Positions 15,335 through 23,720 of a DNA stretch of 64,000 nucleotides are shown one piece after another. The position numbers and the translations under genes were made by a program. Source of the DNA: Fibrobacter sp. UBA4297 (GTDB taxonomy: Bacteria > Fibrobacterota > Fibrobacteria > Fibrobacterales > Fibrobacteraceae); contig NZ_DGUZ01000023.1 of assembly GCF_002394865.1 (NCBI RefSeq), forward strand, positions 103,646-167,645, written 5' to 3'. Position 1 is the first letter of the stretch. Every line of letters begins with the position of its first letter. The notes below the pieces were generated by a model, which worked only from the letters and a program-made list of their open reading frames with translations, was not told the origin of the DNA and did no database searches.

Positions 15335-16543
15335 CCTATCCTTCATCCAATTCGCGATGAACTTCAAATTGCGTGTAAAGCGCACATCCATTTCAGCACC
15401 GGGCACCACGATATATTCCGTAAGCCCATACTTGTCCGCCTTGCTACCCCAGTCGTACGTATAACCTAATCGAGTCCACGGGCGGGCATCCGGACCTGTG
15501 TAAATTTTAGAGGCAAGAGCATCGAACCAGTTCTTGAACCACATCATGCGTTCCGAAATTTCGGCATCGTTACTCAGTTCGCCTTCGAACGCCGTGCGCA
15601 TATCGTACGCCTTGACATCGGGCATGTACGCCGGGCGCATCAGGTCATCCGGCTTCACCCACAAGAACGCCATGTGTGTCGCATTGGAAGTTCGCGGTTC
15701 GCCAAAGAGTTGCTTGAAACGCAAATCCCAGTTACGTACACCATCCTTATGATCCTGATACCAGAGCAAGAGTTCCTTTTCGTTCACAACCCATACGACG
15801 CTATCGGACTTGACGAGTTCGCCATCTTTATAAGTCTCGGGATCGGACGTAAGCGTCACCACGAGGAGTCTTGACTTGTCGGAATTCCAGGTCACCTTGT
15901 CGCTGTACTCATCAAGAGTTACAACCGTGAACTTTTCTTCTTCAAGCGCTTCGGACGCATCCTTCACTGCAGCGGCAAACTTCACATCCAAAATAGAATC
16001 GCGATTGACCATTGAAATCTTTTGGCCTCTGTTATCGAGAATGTCGCAGTATGGGATACTGTCGGTATTCACGGCCACTTCAGCCTTTGCAAACTGTTCC
16101 CTCAAAAGTTCGCCATTATAGGTAAACAGCGTATCGCCTTCCATAAACGAAATGACGACCTTGCAGAATCCCTTTTCCGGAATCACAACCGATGTCGGAA
16201 AGCGTTCATTTCCAGCCCCCGTTGTATCGAGTTGCATCTTGTTTTCGTTTTCACCGCAAGTGTAATTGTATTCCGTAAGCGTTGCAACGCCAGGTTTCAT
16301 TTCGCTAAAGAACACGTTTTCCTGTTCGCTGCTAAAGGCGGGCTTTACAATGATGGACTTGCCGCCAAGTACCATCGTATGCGGGATCCCTTCTCCGCAA
16401 TAATAGGCTGGCTGGCGAAACACGCCGATAATGCCCGTTTTGCCCTGAAAATTTTCAGCCTTGGAGACGCTATCGCCTCTCGTAAATGCACAACCCAACA
16501 AAGCAAGAGCAAAAGCGCTCCCCAGTAAGCAAATTTTCTTCAT
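15329..16543 (-). CDS. Lipoprotein of unknown function, 404 aa
   Basis: The signal peptide ends in ALLGC (Cys18). The start follows GAGGAA at 4 nt. The C-terminal third has a Trp-rich pattern (WFKNWFDALASKIY, then PWTRLGYTYDWG), suggesting a compact extracellular domain. No enzyme motif was recognised. The stop codon lies inside a heptamer repeat array. TATATT-like hexamers sit about 30 and 50 nt upstream. It is probably independent of the M6 protease gene, which lies 79 nt upstream on the same strand. Confidence 0.75.
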   Translation of the reverse strand: MKKICLLGSAFALALLGCAFTRGDSVSKAENFQGKTGIIGVFRQPAYYCGEGIPHTMVLGGKSIIVKPAFSSEQENVFFSEMKPGVATLTEYNYTCGENENKMQLDTTGAGNERFPTSVVIPEKGFCKVVISFMEGDTLFTYNGELLREQFAKAEVAVNTDSIPYCDILDNRGQKISMVNRDSILDVKFAAAVKDASEALEEEKFTVVTLDEYSDKVTWNSDKSRLLVVTLTSDPETYKDGELVKSDSVVWVVNEKELLLWYQDHKDGVRNWDLRFKQLFGEPRTSNATHMAFLWVKPDDLMRPAYMPDVKAYDMRTAFEGELSNDAEISERMMWFKNWFDALASKIYTGPDARPWTRLGYTYDWGSKADKYGLTEYIVVPGAEMDVRFTRNLKFIANWMKDRK

Positions 16544-16622
16544 CCGATTCCTCTTCCCGCAAAAGCGTTAATATAGGCGTCAACAGCAAAAATATAGTTA
16601 ACTCAAAATTTTTGCCATTTTG

Positions 16623-18284
16623 TCATGGCAATGTTGAGATACGTTTTGCAAGCAACAATCGGCCATCCACGTCTAGCCGCACGTAAACGGGACGATTCCA
16701 CCCGGAAATATCAACAGAAGCGGTCTGTTCAACAAACGAGTGTGAGCCAACCATGTTCCCGATGGCATCATATAAACGGAGAGTCTTTTTGCCCGCTACA
16801 GGCGCTTCAATACCCAGCATCCCATGTGACACGTGAATTTGCATTTTCGGCAAAAGACTTTGTGTAAGCGACACCGTTTTACTCGATGACGACACCGACG
16901 AACTCGATTCAGAAAGCGAACTTGACGATGTTGCAGAACTCGACGAAGCAATGTCGGGGCATTTATTCAAAGTCCTGGAGCGTTTTGTTGTAAAACAGAC
17001 TCGGTCATTTCCGTCAAAGACGATATTGAAAATCCCGTCAACAGAGGCTTTACCGTTATTGTTGACAAAATCGAATTCCGTAAAAGATTCCTGGTTTTGG
17101 CTCAGTACCGAGCGTACTTCGACACGCTGATGATTGATATCTCCGTTCGGATCATTTGTTGCAAATACTCTAGAATTGTAATCGACATACCAAATCAGGA
17201 CGCCGTTTTTTCCTTTCTTTTGGCTGTACGAGGAACTTCCGATTTTAGAATCAAAACCCACTGCCGGGCGGTACTCAACAAGATAGTACTCATTGGGCTG
17301 ATTCGGATTTGAGACGGCATACGCCTGCATTTTAGACAAGTTTTTAAGTTCGTAGACGCTATCTCCATTGACGATTTCAGTCGGCTTTAGCCAGCCCATA
17401 GCCTCGCGTTCAAATGCAGAAAATGTCGCCGGATAGCCGCCGTTTCCATTGCGGAGTCCAAGCGCCATCACGTCATACGGCAAGGGGCCAATTGTCGCAT
17501 AGCCATATTCATCGGCACTGTACAAGTCAACAAGCCCGATAACATGGCTAAACTCATGAATAAAGGCGCCCAGCATAGCGACATCTTTTGTACTCGTTGC
17601 ATAGGGCTTGTTTTCGGCCTTCTGCGAGACAAAGGCGTATTTATTGAAGTTGTACCCGTTTTTCGAATAAATTCGACCCATGCTATTTTTCAAGGCATCC
17701 ATGTGATTAAAAAAGTAACGGTCGTACTTGTTTGCTTCTTCTTTTGAGGTGGGGTGCAAGATGACAAACGGAATAACGCTTTCATACTTGCCCGCGCGAG
17801 CTTTAAAGTCACTGCGTTCGACAAGCATATCAATGGATGGTGGAATAAATTTTGCATCGCCACTGTATTCACTAAATTTTTTAGGAAGCTTGATCGGATA
17901 AATGTCAAATGTCGGCTTAAACTTTCCAGCAGAACTTTCTACAAAGTAATCGCGAACACTACCGTAAACACCATTTTCCTTGAAGCCTTCTTCATTGAAC
18001 ATTCTTGCAATAAGGGCGGAATCCAGAGCCTTGAAATCGGATGTTTCTACAAGCAGCACTGGGAAATAGCGTTCACCTGCAGAGAATACGTCGGCATCGT
18101 TACCAGAACGAATCATAGACAGTCCGGCAGGAGCCGCGGGCATCATCATGTTGTCCGTATAAATTATCTTTTCCATCCTGATGTTTTCTAAAGATTCGGC
18201 CACATCAGCCCACGCCACAGACGCAGTTAGCGTACAAGCCCCGAACAGGCGCATCCAAAATGTCGAACAATCAAACCAACTCAT
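16623..18284 (-). CDS. Secreted M6-family metalloprotease with Ser linker and C-terminal sorting-like domain
   Basis: This 553-residue protein has a signal peptide (to about AWA, residue 26). The zinc motif HEFSHVIGLVDLY near residue 241 matches HExxHxxGxxD of M6 (immune-inhibitor-A-like) peptidases. Residues about 445-472 are almost pure Ser. The last 65 residues (LRLYDAIGNMVGS, then VYVRLDVDGRLLLAKRI) resemble a type 9 secretion sorting domain. It should degrade proteins at or outside the cell surface. The start at 18284 has no Shine-Dalgarno sequence but has TATATT exactly 6 nt upstream. Confidence 0.85.
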   Translation of the reverse strand: MSWFDCSTFWMRLFGACTLTASVAWADVAESLENIRMEKIIYTDNMMMPAAPAGLSMIRSGNDADVFSAGERYFPVLLVETSDFKALDSALIARMFNEEGFKENGVYGSVRDYFVESSAGKFKPTFDIYPIKLPKKFSEYSGDAKFIPPSIDMLVERSDFKARAGKYESVIPFVILHPTSKEEANKYDRYFFNHMDALKNSMGRIYSKNGYNFNKYAFVSQKAENKPYATSTKDVAMLGAFIHEFSHVIGLVDLYSADEYGYATIGPLPYDVMALGLRNGNGGYPATFSAFEREAMGWLKPTEIVNGDSVYELKNLSKMQAYAVSNPNQPNEYYLVEYRPAVGFDSKIGSSSYSQKKGKNGVLIWYVDYNSRVFATNDPNGDINHQRVEVRSVLSQNQESFTEFDFVNNNGKASVDGIFNIVFDGNDRVCFTTKRSRTLNKCPDIASSSSATSSSSLSESSSSVSSSSKTVSLTQSLLPKMQIHVSHGMLGIEAPVAGKKTLRLYDAIGNMVGSHSFVEQTASVDISGWNRPVYVRLDVDGRLLLAKRISTLP

Positions 18285-18290
18285 AGTGAG

Positions 18291-18296
18291 AATATA
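18291..18296 (-). promoter_or_regulatory. -10-like TATATT 6 nt before the M6 protease ATG
   Basis: On the minus strand the order is TATATT-CTCACT-ATG. With transcription starting about 7 nt after the hexamer, the mRNA would begin at the start codon. The same 6-nt geometry occurs at 35211, 42061 and 50403. Confidence 0.5.
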
Positions 18297-18315
18297 AATA
18301 TAAATTCGTCAAAAA

Positions 18316-18461
18316 GGAGATGCCCCATCAAGTGGGGCATGACATTTTGCGCAAGGAGAAGCCTCATCAAGTGGGGCATGACATTTTGCGCAAGGAGAAG
18401 CCTCATCAAGTGAGGCATGACATTTTGCGCAAGGAGAAGCCCGCTCGGAGGCGGGCATGAC
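18316..18461. repeat. Three 39-bp tandem repeats plus a partial fourth
   Basis: Units begin GGAGAwGCC and run through a small hairpin (GCCyCATCAAGTGrGGC), then ATGACATTTTGCGCAA. Copies are at 18316, 18355 and 18394, with a divergent partial at 18433. The rest of 18285-18612 holds no gene that I can support: a promoter-like AT-rich patch on the left and the hisE leader on the right. Confidence 0.85.
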
Positions 18462-18612
18462 AAATCAACTATTTTCCGTCATTTTCGCAGAAAGCGTCAG
18501 CCACGGGCCACGGCCGCATGACGTACTTTTTTGCGTTCAAAAAATAAAGCTGCGCAAGCGAAGCTAATTAAAATTTTTATCTTTGGGCGTGTAAAACAAA
18601 AGAGGTCTAATT

Positions 18613-18873
18613 ATGACGTTTGAAGAAATGTACGCACTGGCCTGCCAGCGCAAGAAAGACATGCCGGAAGGCAAGGGCACCACAGAACTCTTCAAGAAAG
18701 GCCCGCACGGCATCGGCAAGAAACTCGTCGAAGAAGCCGCCGAAAGCTGGATGGCCGCCCGCTTTGAATCGCGCGACGCCCAGTGCCTCGAACTTTCTCA
18801 AGTGCTCTACTACGTTGCCGTCATGATGGCAGAAAAAGGTCTCACCCTCGAAGAAGTGTACGCAAAACTATGA
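18613..18873 (+). CDS. hisE: Phosphoribosyl-ATP pyrophosphatase
   Basis: This 86-residue protein has the normal length for a stand-alone HisE. It performs step two of histidine synthesis, removing pyrophosphate from phosphoribosyl-ATP. The motif KLVEEAAESWMAA near residue 37 carries the metal-binding EExxE-type helix of the MazG-like fold, and the C-terminus (YYVAVMMAEKGLTLEEVY) fits. The ATG follows AGAGGT. The stop overlaps the hisG start (ATGA), so product and preceding-step enzyme are coupled. Confidence 0.92.
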   Translation: MTFEEMYALACQRKKDMPEGKGTTELFKKGPHGIGKKLVEEAAESWMAARFESRDAQCLELSQVLYYVAVMMAEKGLTLEEVYAKL

Positions 18874-19709
18874 TTAAGGTAGCTCTCCCGAACAAGGGCA
18901 TGCTTTTTGAACCGACCCAGGAACTCCTCAAGGCCTGCGGTTACAAGGCATCCAAGCCCTACAAGACTTTGACCCAGATCGACACCAAGAACGGTATCGA
19001 ATTCTTCTTCCTCCGTCCGAGTGACATCCCGATGTACGTGGGCCGCGGCATCATCGACGCCGGCATCACGGGTATCGACTTCAACGCCGAAGCCAAGAGC
19101 CCGGCCGTAAAGGTCTTGGACTTGCCCTTTGGCGCTTCCAAGCTCTGCGCTGCAGTCCCGAACGAAAGCCCGATCCAGAGCCTTGCAGAACTCAAGGACG
19201 CAACAATTGCAACGAGCTTTCCGAACATCGTGGAAAGCTACTACAAGAAGAAGATGGATTTCGTGGTGCTCGAAGGCGCCGTCGAAATCTCAGTAAGCCT
19301 CGGTGTGGCTAATGCTATCGTGGACGTGGTTGAAACGGGTACGACGCTCAAGCAGGCCGGGCTCCGCATTATCGGAGAACCGCTCTTCCGCAGTAACGCC
19401 GCCATTTTCTGCAACCCGCAGAAGACCGAACTCGAAGAAGTCAACACGCTCATCCGCCGCATCCAGGGCAAGCTCGTCGCCCAGACGTACATGATGATCG
19501 AGTACGACTGCCCCTCCGAACTTCTCTCGAAGGCTTGCGAAATGACTCCGGGTCTCGACGCCCCGACGGTGACGAAACTCCACGGTCGTGAATGGTACTC
19601 CGTGAAGGCAATGGTGCCGCGCGAAGAAGCCAACGCCATCATGGACAAGCTCTGGGACGCAGGCGCAAGAAGCATCCTCCTGTTCGGCATCGAAAGCGCA
19701 AGAATTTAA
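18870..19709 (+). CDS. hisG: ATP phosphoribosyltransferase, long form
   Basis: This 279-residue protein catalyses the first committed step of histidine synthesis. MIKVALPNKGML opens the catalytic domain, and VVDVVETGTTLKQAGL near residue 148 is the PRPP-binding loop. The C-terminal 75 residues (TVTKLHGREWYSVKAMVP) form the ACT-like regulatory domain, so this is the HisZ-independent, feedback-inhibited form. The start is set by the ATGA overlap with hisE. A heptamer repeat region follows instead of a clear terminator. Confidence 0.95.
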   Translation: MIKVALPNKGMLFEPTQELLKACGYKASKPYKTLTQIDTKNGIEFFFLRPSDIPMYVGRGIIDAGITGIDFNAEAKSPAVKVLDLPFGASKLCAAVPNESPIQSLAELKDATIATSFPNIVESYYKKKMDFVVLEGAVEISVSLGVANAIVDVVETGTTLKQAGLRIIGEPLFRSNAAIFCNPQKTELEEVNTLIRRIQGKLVAQTYMMIEYDCPSELLSKACEMTPGLDAPTVTKLHGREWYSVKAMVPREEANAIMDKLWDAGARSILLFGIESARI

Positions 19710-19727
19710 CGAATTAGATAATGGAAA

Positions 19728-19911
19728 GGTCATTAGTAGTTAGTCATTAGTTATTAGACAAGCATTCGCGCCTATGGCGCCATACTTTAAAACCAATGAC
19801 CATTGACTAAAGACTACTGACCTAAATATTTCTAAAGTCTGCCAACTAAGTTCTTACAGCTTCCTACTAACTAGAAACTCCGAATTCCTAATTCCGCATT
19901 CCGAACTAAAA
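19728..19911. repeat. Degenerate heptanucleotide arrays filling the hisG / EAL-HDOD gap
   Basis: From 19728: GGTCATT, AGTAGTT, AGTCATT, AGTTATT, AGACAAG. After a GCGCCtatGGCGCC hairpin, 17 further 7-bp steps run from 19793 (CCAATGA, CCATTGA, CTAAAGA, CTACTGA ...) to ATTCCTA, ATTCCGC, ATTCCGA, ACTAAAA, ending exactly at the next ATG. The two arms are partly inverted copies of each other. Confidence 0.65.
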
Positions 19912-20775
19912 ATGCAATCTCTCGCTTATTTGGCACGTCAACCGATTCTCGACCGCGATGGAAAAACCTTCGCGTACGAATTGTTATTCCGAGACTCGCC
20001 AAGTAGCGATACCGCAATAATCGCAAGCGACTTGCAGGCAACCGCCCAGGTGCTCGAGAACATCTTGAACAGCATCGGGCTTACACGCCTCGTCGGCGAA
20101 AGTAAGGCGTTTATCAACTGCAGTCGCGAGATTCTCCTCGACAACTTGTTCGGACTTTTAAACCCCGACCGCTTTGTCCTCGAAATTCTCGAAGACGTCA
20201 CTGTAGACGAAAACCTCATCCGCGCCATTCAGCGCCACAAGTCTCTCGGCTTTGAACTCGCTCTCGATGACTTTATCATGAGCGACGAATACATCAGCCG
20301 CTTTGAGCCGTTGTTCGAACATGTCTCCTACGTCAAGATGGACCTGGTCGACAACTCGCCCGAAGACATCGCGAAAGCGGCACTGTTCTTCAAAGAAAAA
20401 AACATCAAGCTACTCGCCGAAAAAGTCGAAGACGAAACGACATACAAGCGTTGCAAAGACATCGGCTACGATTACTTCCAGGGATTCTATTTTGCAAAAC
20501 CCGAAATCGTAACAGGCCAAAAGATTGACGCCACATCGGCCGCCATCCTAGAAATCATCAAGCTCTTGCGCACACGCCCGACGCTCGAAGTTCTCTGCGA
20601 TGAATTCGACAAGCACCCGGACATTTCGGCGAATCTTTTGCAATTCGTGAATTCCGACGTGCGCAACAAGCCCGTCATTGAAAGCGTCAAAGGCGCCATC
20701 GTTTGGGTGGGCATGAAACACATCCAGGAATGGCTGACAATCATGCTGTACGCGCATTTGGACACCCGCTCATGA
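19912..20775 (+). CDS. EAL-like / HDOD protein (YuxH type), degenerate
   Basis: This 287-residue protein has an N-terminal EAL-like domain in which the signature reads YELLFR, with LALDDF and QGFYFAKP further on. Several catalytic positions of c-di-GMP phosphodiesterases are absent, so it is probably an inactive or ligand-binding EAL. The HDOD domain is cut after about 75 residues by the stop that overlaps recR (ATGA). There is no Shine-Dalgarno sequence: a heptamer array runs up to the ATG. It may sense signals and couple to its neighbours, but no direct role is visible. Confidence 0.8.
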   Translation: MQSLAYLARQPILDRDGKTFAYELLFRDSPSSDTAIIASDLQATAQVLENILNSIGLTRLVGESKAFINCSREILLDNLFGLLNPDRFVLEILEDVTVDENLIRAIQRHKSLGFELALDDFIMSDEYISRFEPLFEHVSYVKMDLVDNSPEDIAKAALFFKEKNIKLLAEKVEDETTYKRCKDIGYDYFQGFYFAKPEIVTGQKIDATSAAILEIIKLLRTRPTLEVLCDEFDKHPDISANLLQFVNSDVRNKPVIESVKGAIVWVGMKHIQEWLTIMLYAHLDTRS

Positions 20776-21368
20776 ACGTAGAACCGCAAAGTCTGGAAAA
20801 CCTGATTTCTGAATTTGCCTCCCTCCCGGGAATTGGACTAAAGACGGCCCGCCGCCTCGCCTACCACATGCTCTCGCGCAAGAAAGGCGACGTGGAACGC
20901 TTTGCCGATAGCTTGATGCAGGCCGCCGAAAAGGTCCACCCGTGCCCGCGCTGCCACGCCTTCACCGACGAAGACATCTGCCCCACGTGCAGAGCCCGCG
21001 AAGGCGCCAAGTCCATTTGCGTTGTCGAAAAAAATTCAGACATTTTGCCTTTTGAGCGTTCCTCTGTCCACAAAGGTCTTTACTTTGTCCTCGGCGGCGT
21101 GATTTCCCCGCTCGACGGCATCGGCCCCGAAGCGCTCCACCTGCCACAGCTCGTGGAACGCATCAAAACAGAAAACATCGAAGAACTTGTCCTTGCACTC
21201 GGCTCTAGCCCTGAAGCCGATAGCACAGCCCTCATGATTGACCGCATGCTCGCCGGCGTCAATGTCAAGCGCACCCGCCTTGCCCGTGGCATCCCGATGG
21301 GCAGCGACCTGGAATTCATCGACGAAGTCACCATGCTTCGCGCATTTGAAGGGAGAGTATCCTTATGA
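20772..21368 (+). CDS. recR: Recombination protein RecR
   Basis: This 198-residue protein has normal length. It works with RecF and RecO to load RecA at gaps. A helix-hairpin-helix (LPGIGLKTARRLAYH) is followed by a Cys4 zinc finger (CPRC near 57, CPTC near 71) and a Toprim domain (ICVVEKNSD, then GGVISPLDGIGP). The start at 20772 overlaps the preceding TGA. It overlaps engB by ATGA. A dnaX/ebfC neighbour, common elsewhere, is absent here. Confidence 0.96.
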   Translation: MNVEPQSLENLISEFASLPGIGLKTARRLAYHMLSRKKGDVERFADSLMQAAEKVHPCPRCHAFTDEDICPTCRAREGAKSICVVEKNSDILPFERSSVHKGLYFVLGGVISPLDGIGPEALHLPQLVERIKTENIEELVLALGSSPEADSTALMIDRMLAGVNVKRTRLARGIPMGSDLEFIDEVTMLRAFEGRVSL

Positions 21369-22018
21369 GTACAAAAGAAAAAGTCGTCCACCAGGCCCCC
21401 GTCGAAGTTGGCGGTTACACCGTCCGTTCGGCAAAGTTTGTCAAGGCCGCCGTGAGCCTCAAGGGCCTCCCCGAAGAACACCTCCCGCAAATAGCTTTCC
21501 TCGGGCGCTCCAACGTGGGCAAGTCCTCGCTCATGAACACTCTCATGGGCCAGAAAAAGCTCGTGAAAATCAGTTCGACCCCCGGAAAAACGCGCGAATT
21601 GAATTTTTTCAAAGTCAATGACGAATTTTTTCTTGTAGATTTACCAGGTGTAGGGTTCGCTAAAGTCAACAATGCAAAGCGCGACCAAATGTCCGACTTT
21701 ATCCGAGAATACGTTGAGAAGTGCAAGGACCTCAAGGGACTCATCTACCTCGTAGATATCCGCCACGGAGGAACGCCCATCGACATCGAGACAGTCGAAA
21801 GCATCCGCGCCACGGGCTGCCCCGTGCTGGTCGTCGCTAGCAAGCGTGACAAGGTGAACCAGTCTGAACTCGCCAAAGGGCTCAGGGACATCCAGCAGCG
21901 CCTGGACCTCGACCAAAAGCCGCTTTGCGTCAGTTCACTCAAGAAAACCGGGCTCGATGAACTCTGGACCGAAATCCTAGAGGCAATACATAGCGATAAT
22001 GGAAAAGACGCGACTTAA
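21365..22018 (+). CDS. engB: Ribosome-biogenesis GTPase EngB/YsxC
   Basis: This 217-residue protein carries the five G motifs: GRSNVGKSS (G1), the STPGKTRELN switch, DLPGVGF (G3), SKRDK (G4) and a VSSLKK-type G5. It assists late 50S subunit assembly in the cytoplasm. It starts inside the recR stop and overlaps the next gene by 20 nt, so it is embedded in a translation-coupled operon. Confidence 0.95.
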   Translation: MSTKEKVVHQAPVEVGGYTVRSAKFVKAAVSLKGLPEEHLPQIAFLGRSNVGKSSLMNTLMGQKKLVKISSTPGKTRELNFFKVNDEFFLVDLPGVGFAKVNNAKRDQMSDFIREYVEKCKDLKGLIYLVDIRHGGTPIDIETVESIRATGCPVLVVASKRDKVNQSELAKGLRDIQQRLDLDQKPLCVSSLKKTGLDELWTEILEAIHSDNGKDAT

Positions 22019-22877
22019 AAACTGGCAAAAGATGACTCCCGTCGGGCGTTTATTCCACACGCTCGGGATATTCATCTTGAAAACAAGAATGGGGCAGCTC
22101 ATAGCCCTGTTTCTCCGCACAGTAGCGTCCCTTTTCGACAAAAGCCACAACTTCAAGAGCGATTCCCGCAATATCATTATGCAGACGTTCTTCACCGGTG
22201 TCGAAATTTTTCCGCCGCTCTTTGCCGTCGCTACGTTGTTCGGAACAGTCGTCATTATCTACCTATTCTCCCTCATGGGCAAGATGGGCTTTTCAAACAA
22301 CATCGGCTTTCTCATCGTGGTGATTATCATCCGCGAACTGAGTCCCATCTTCACGGCATTCCTTATTGCAGGCCGTACAGGTTCTTCTCTCACGACCTAC
22401 ATCGGCAGCATGGTCATCGATTCCGAAGTTGACGCTCTTGCGACCATGGGCATCAACCCCATCCGTTACCTTGTCATGCCTAGCGTAATTGGTGGTACTA
22501 TCGCAATGATCATCATGAATATCATCTTTAGTACAAGCGCCATCGGAGCCGGATACCTCCTCACGAAGGGAATCATTTTCATTACCGGAAACGCCCCCAA
22601 CGTGCAAATTACCTGGAGCTACCTCTCTACAGAAATTATCAAGGCGCTCACCAAACCGGACTTTGTCTTTGCGATTGTGAAGCCCCTTATCTTTGGCATC
22701 ATCATTACAATCAACGCATGCTACCAGGCACTGAACATCAAGCGAGATATTCGCCAAGTTCCCAAGGCAACATCCCGCTCTGTCATCATGTCCTTCCTCT
22801 ACATCGTTTTTACCGACGCCTTATTCTTGATGTACTTCGTTAAAGACTACATGCAGAACCTTTCAGCAATTATCTAA
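21999..22877 (+). CDS. mlaE: MlaE-type ABC permease
   Basis: This 292-residue inner-membrane protein has the MlaE core ELSPIFTAFLIAGRTGSSL followed by GSMVIDSEVDALATMGINPIRYL, and five or six hydrophobic helices. With MlaF it moves phospholipids between the inner membrane and an MCE protein. The usual mlaD neighbour is not here; an MCE gene lies at 55037, 32 kb away. The start overlaps engB by 20 nt. Confidence 0.92.
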   Translation: MEKTRLKNWQKMTPVGRLFHTLGIFILKTRMGQLIALFLRTVASLFDKSHNFKSDSRNIIMQTFFTGVEIFPPLFAVATLFGTVVIIYLFSLMGKMGFSNNIGFLIVVIIIRELSPIFTAFLIAGRTGSSLTTYIGSMVIDSEVDALATMGINPIRYLVMPSVIGGTIAMIIMNIIFSTSAIGAGYLLTKGIIFITGNAPNVQITWSYLSTEIIKALTKPDFVFAIVKPLIFGIIITINACYQALNIKRDIRQVPKATSRSVIMSFLYIVFTDALFLMYFVKDYMQNLSAII

Positions 22878-22878
22878 T

Positions 22879-23712
22879 ATGCTAGACGAAGCCCTCAGAC
22901 TTGAAGATATTTACCTTTCGACAAACGAACTCTCGGGAACGATGTTTTCGATTCCGAGAGCCGTAAGCTATTTTGAAAATATCAGGACAAGCAAAGGCAA
23001 CGACGATTTCCAGCTCATCGCTGGGGCGAACCTCACGCTAAAGCTCGGCGAGACAATTTGCATCGCAGGCCCATCCGGTAAAGGCAAGAGCGCCATCCTC
23101 CGTTTGATTGCAGGTCTTGCACGCCCGCTCAAGGGGCACATCTATTACTTTGGCGAATACATCCCGTCAGAAAGGTTATCCGCACTCGAAGTAGCAAAGC
23201 GCCAAGTGGGTTACGTGCTACAGAACGCAGCCCTGATTTCAAACCTGAGAGTTGTAGACAACATCGCACTCCCGCTCCATTACCACAAGATGGGAACCGA
23301 AGACGAAATCACGAAAAAAGTCAACATGGCCATGGACTTGATGCGCGTCCGCGACTTTGCCAAGATGTTCCCGCATGAACTCAGCGTGGGCATGCAAAAG
23401 CGCGTCGCCATTGCAAGGTCCTGGGCCATGGACCCAAAGCTATTGCTCATGGACGAACCGACCGCAGGCCTCGACAACTACAACCGTCGAAACCTCCTGC
23501 CGTTGATTGATAACATGCGAACGATGTTCAAGACGTCCATCATCATCGTCACGCACGACCTCATGATTGCAAAAGAATTGGACTGCAACCTCGTATTCTT
23601 GCACCAGAAAAAGCTCACCGAGCCGCATTCCTTTGACTACTGGCTCCGCTCGGACAGCGAAATTTCAAAAGACCAGTTCCGCGACCTTCAATCCGTTTCA
23701 CTCAACACCTAA
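22879..23712 (+). CDS. mlaF: MlaF-type ABC ATPase
   Basis: This 277-residue protein has Walker A GPSGKGKS near residue 68, a signature LSVGMQKR near 170 and Walker B LLLMDEPTAGLD. It powers the MlaE permease in lipid transport. An N-terminal insertion of about 25 residues before the first strand (TMFSIPRAVSYFENI) is unusual. It starts 1 nt after the mlaE stop. The pyrC gene follows after 8 nt. Confidence 0.92.
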   Translation: MLDEALRLEDIYLSTNELSGTMFSIPRAVSYFENIRTSKGNDDFQLIAGANLTLKLGETICIAGPSGKGKSAILRLIAGLARPLKGHIYYFGEYIPSERLSALEVAKRQVGYVLQNAALISNLRVVDNIALPLHYHKMGTEDEITKKVNMAMDLMRVRDFAKMFPHELSVGMQKRVAIARSWAMDPKLLLMDEPTAGLDNYNRRNLLPLIDNMRTMFKTSIIIVTHDLMIAKELDCNLVFLHQKKLTEPHSFDYWLRSDSEISKDQFRDLQSVSLNT

Positions 23713-23720
23713 TTACAGCC

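Noticed and set aside
18316..18461. Possible CRISPR array
   Set aside because: The 39-bp units are contiguous with no unique spacers and no cas genes are nearby.
18281..18463. 60-codon open frame on the minus strand with the repeat LLLAQNVMPHLM
   Set aside because: It is only the translation of the 39-bp tandem repeats; no ribosome-binding site, and the period (13 codons) explains the open frame.
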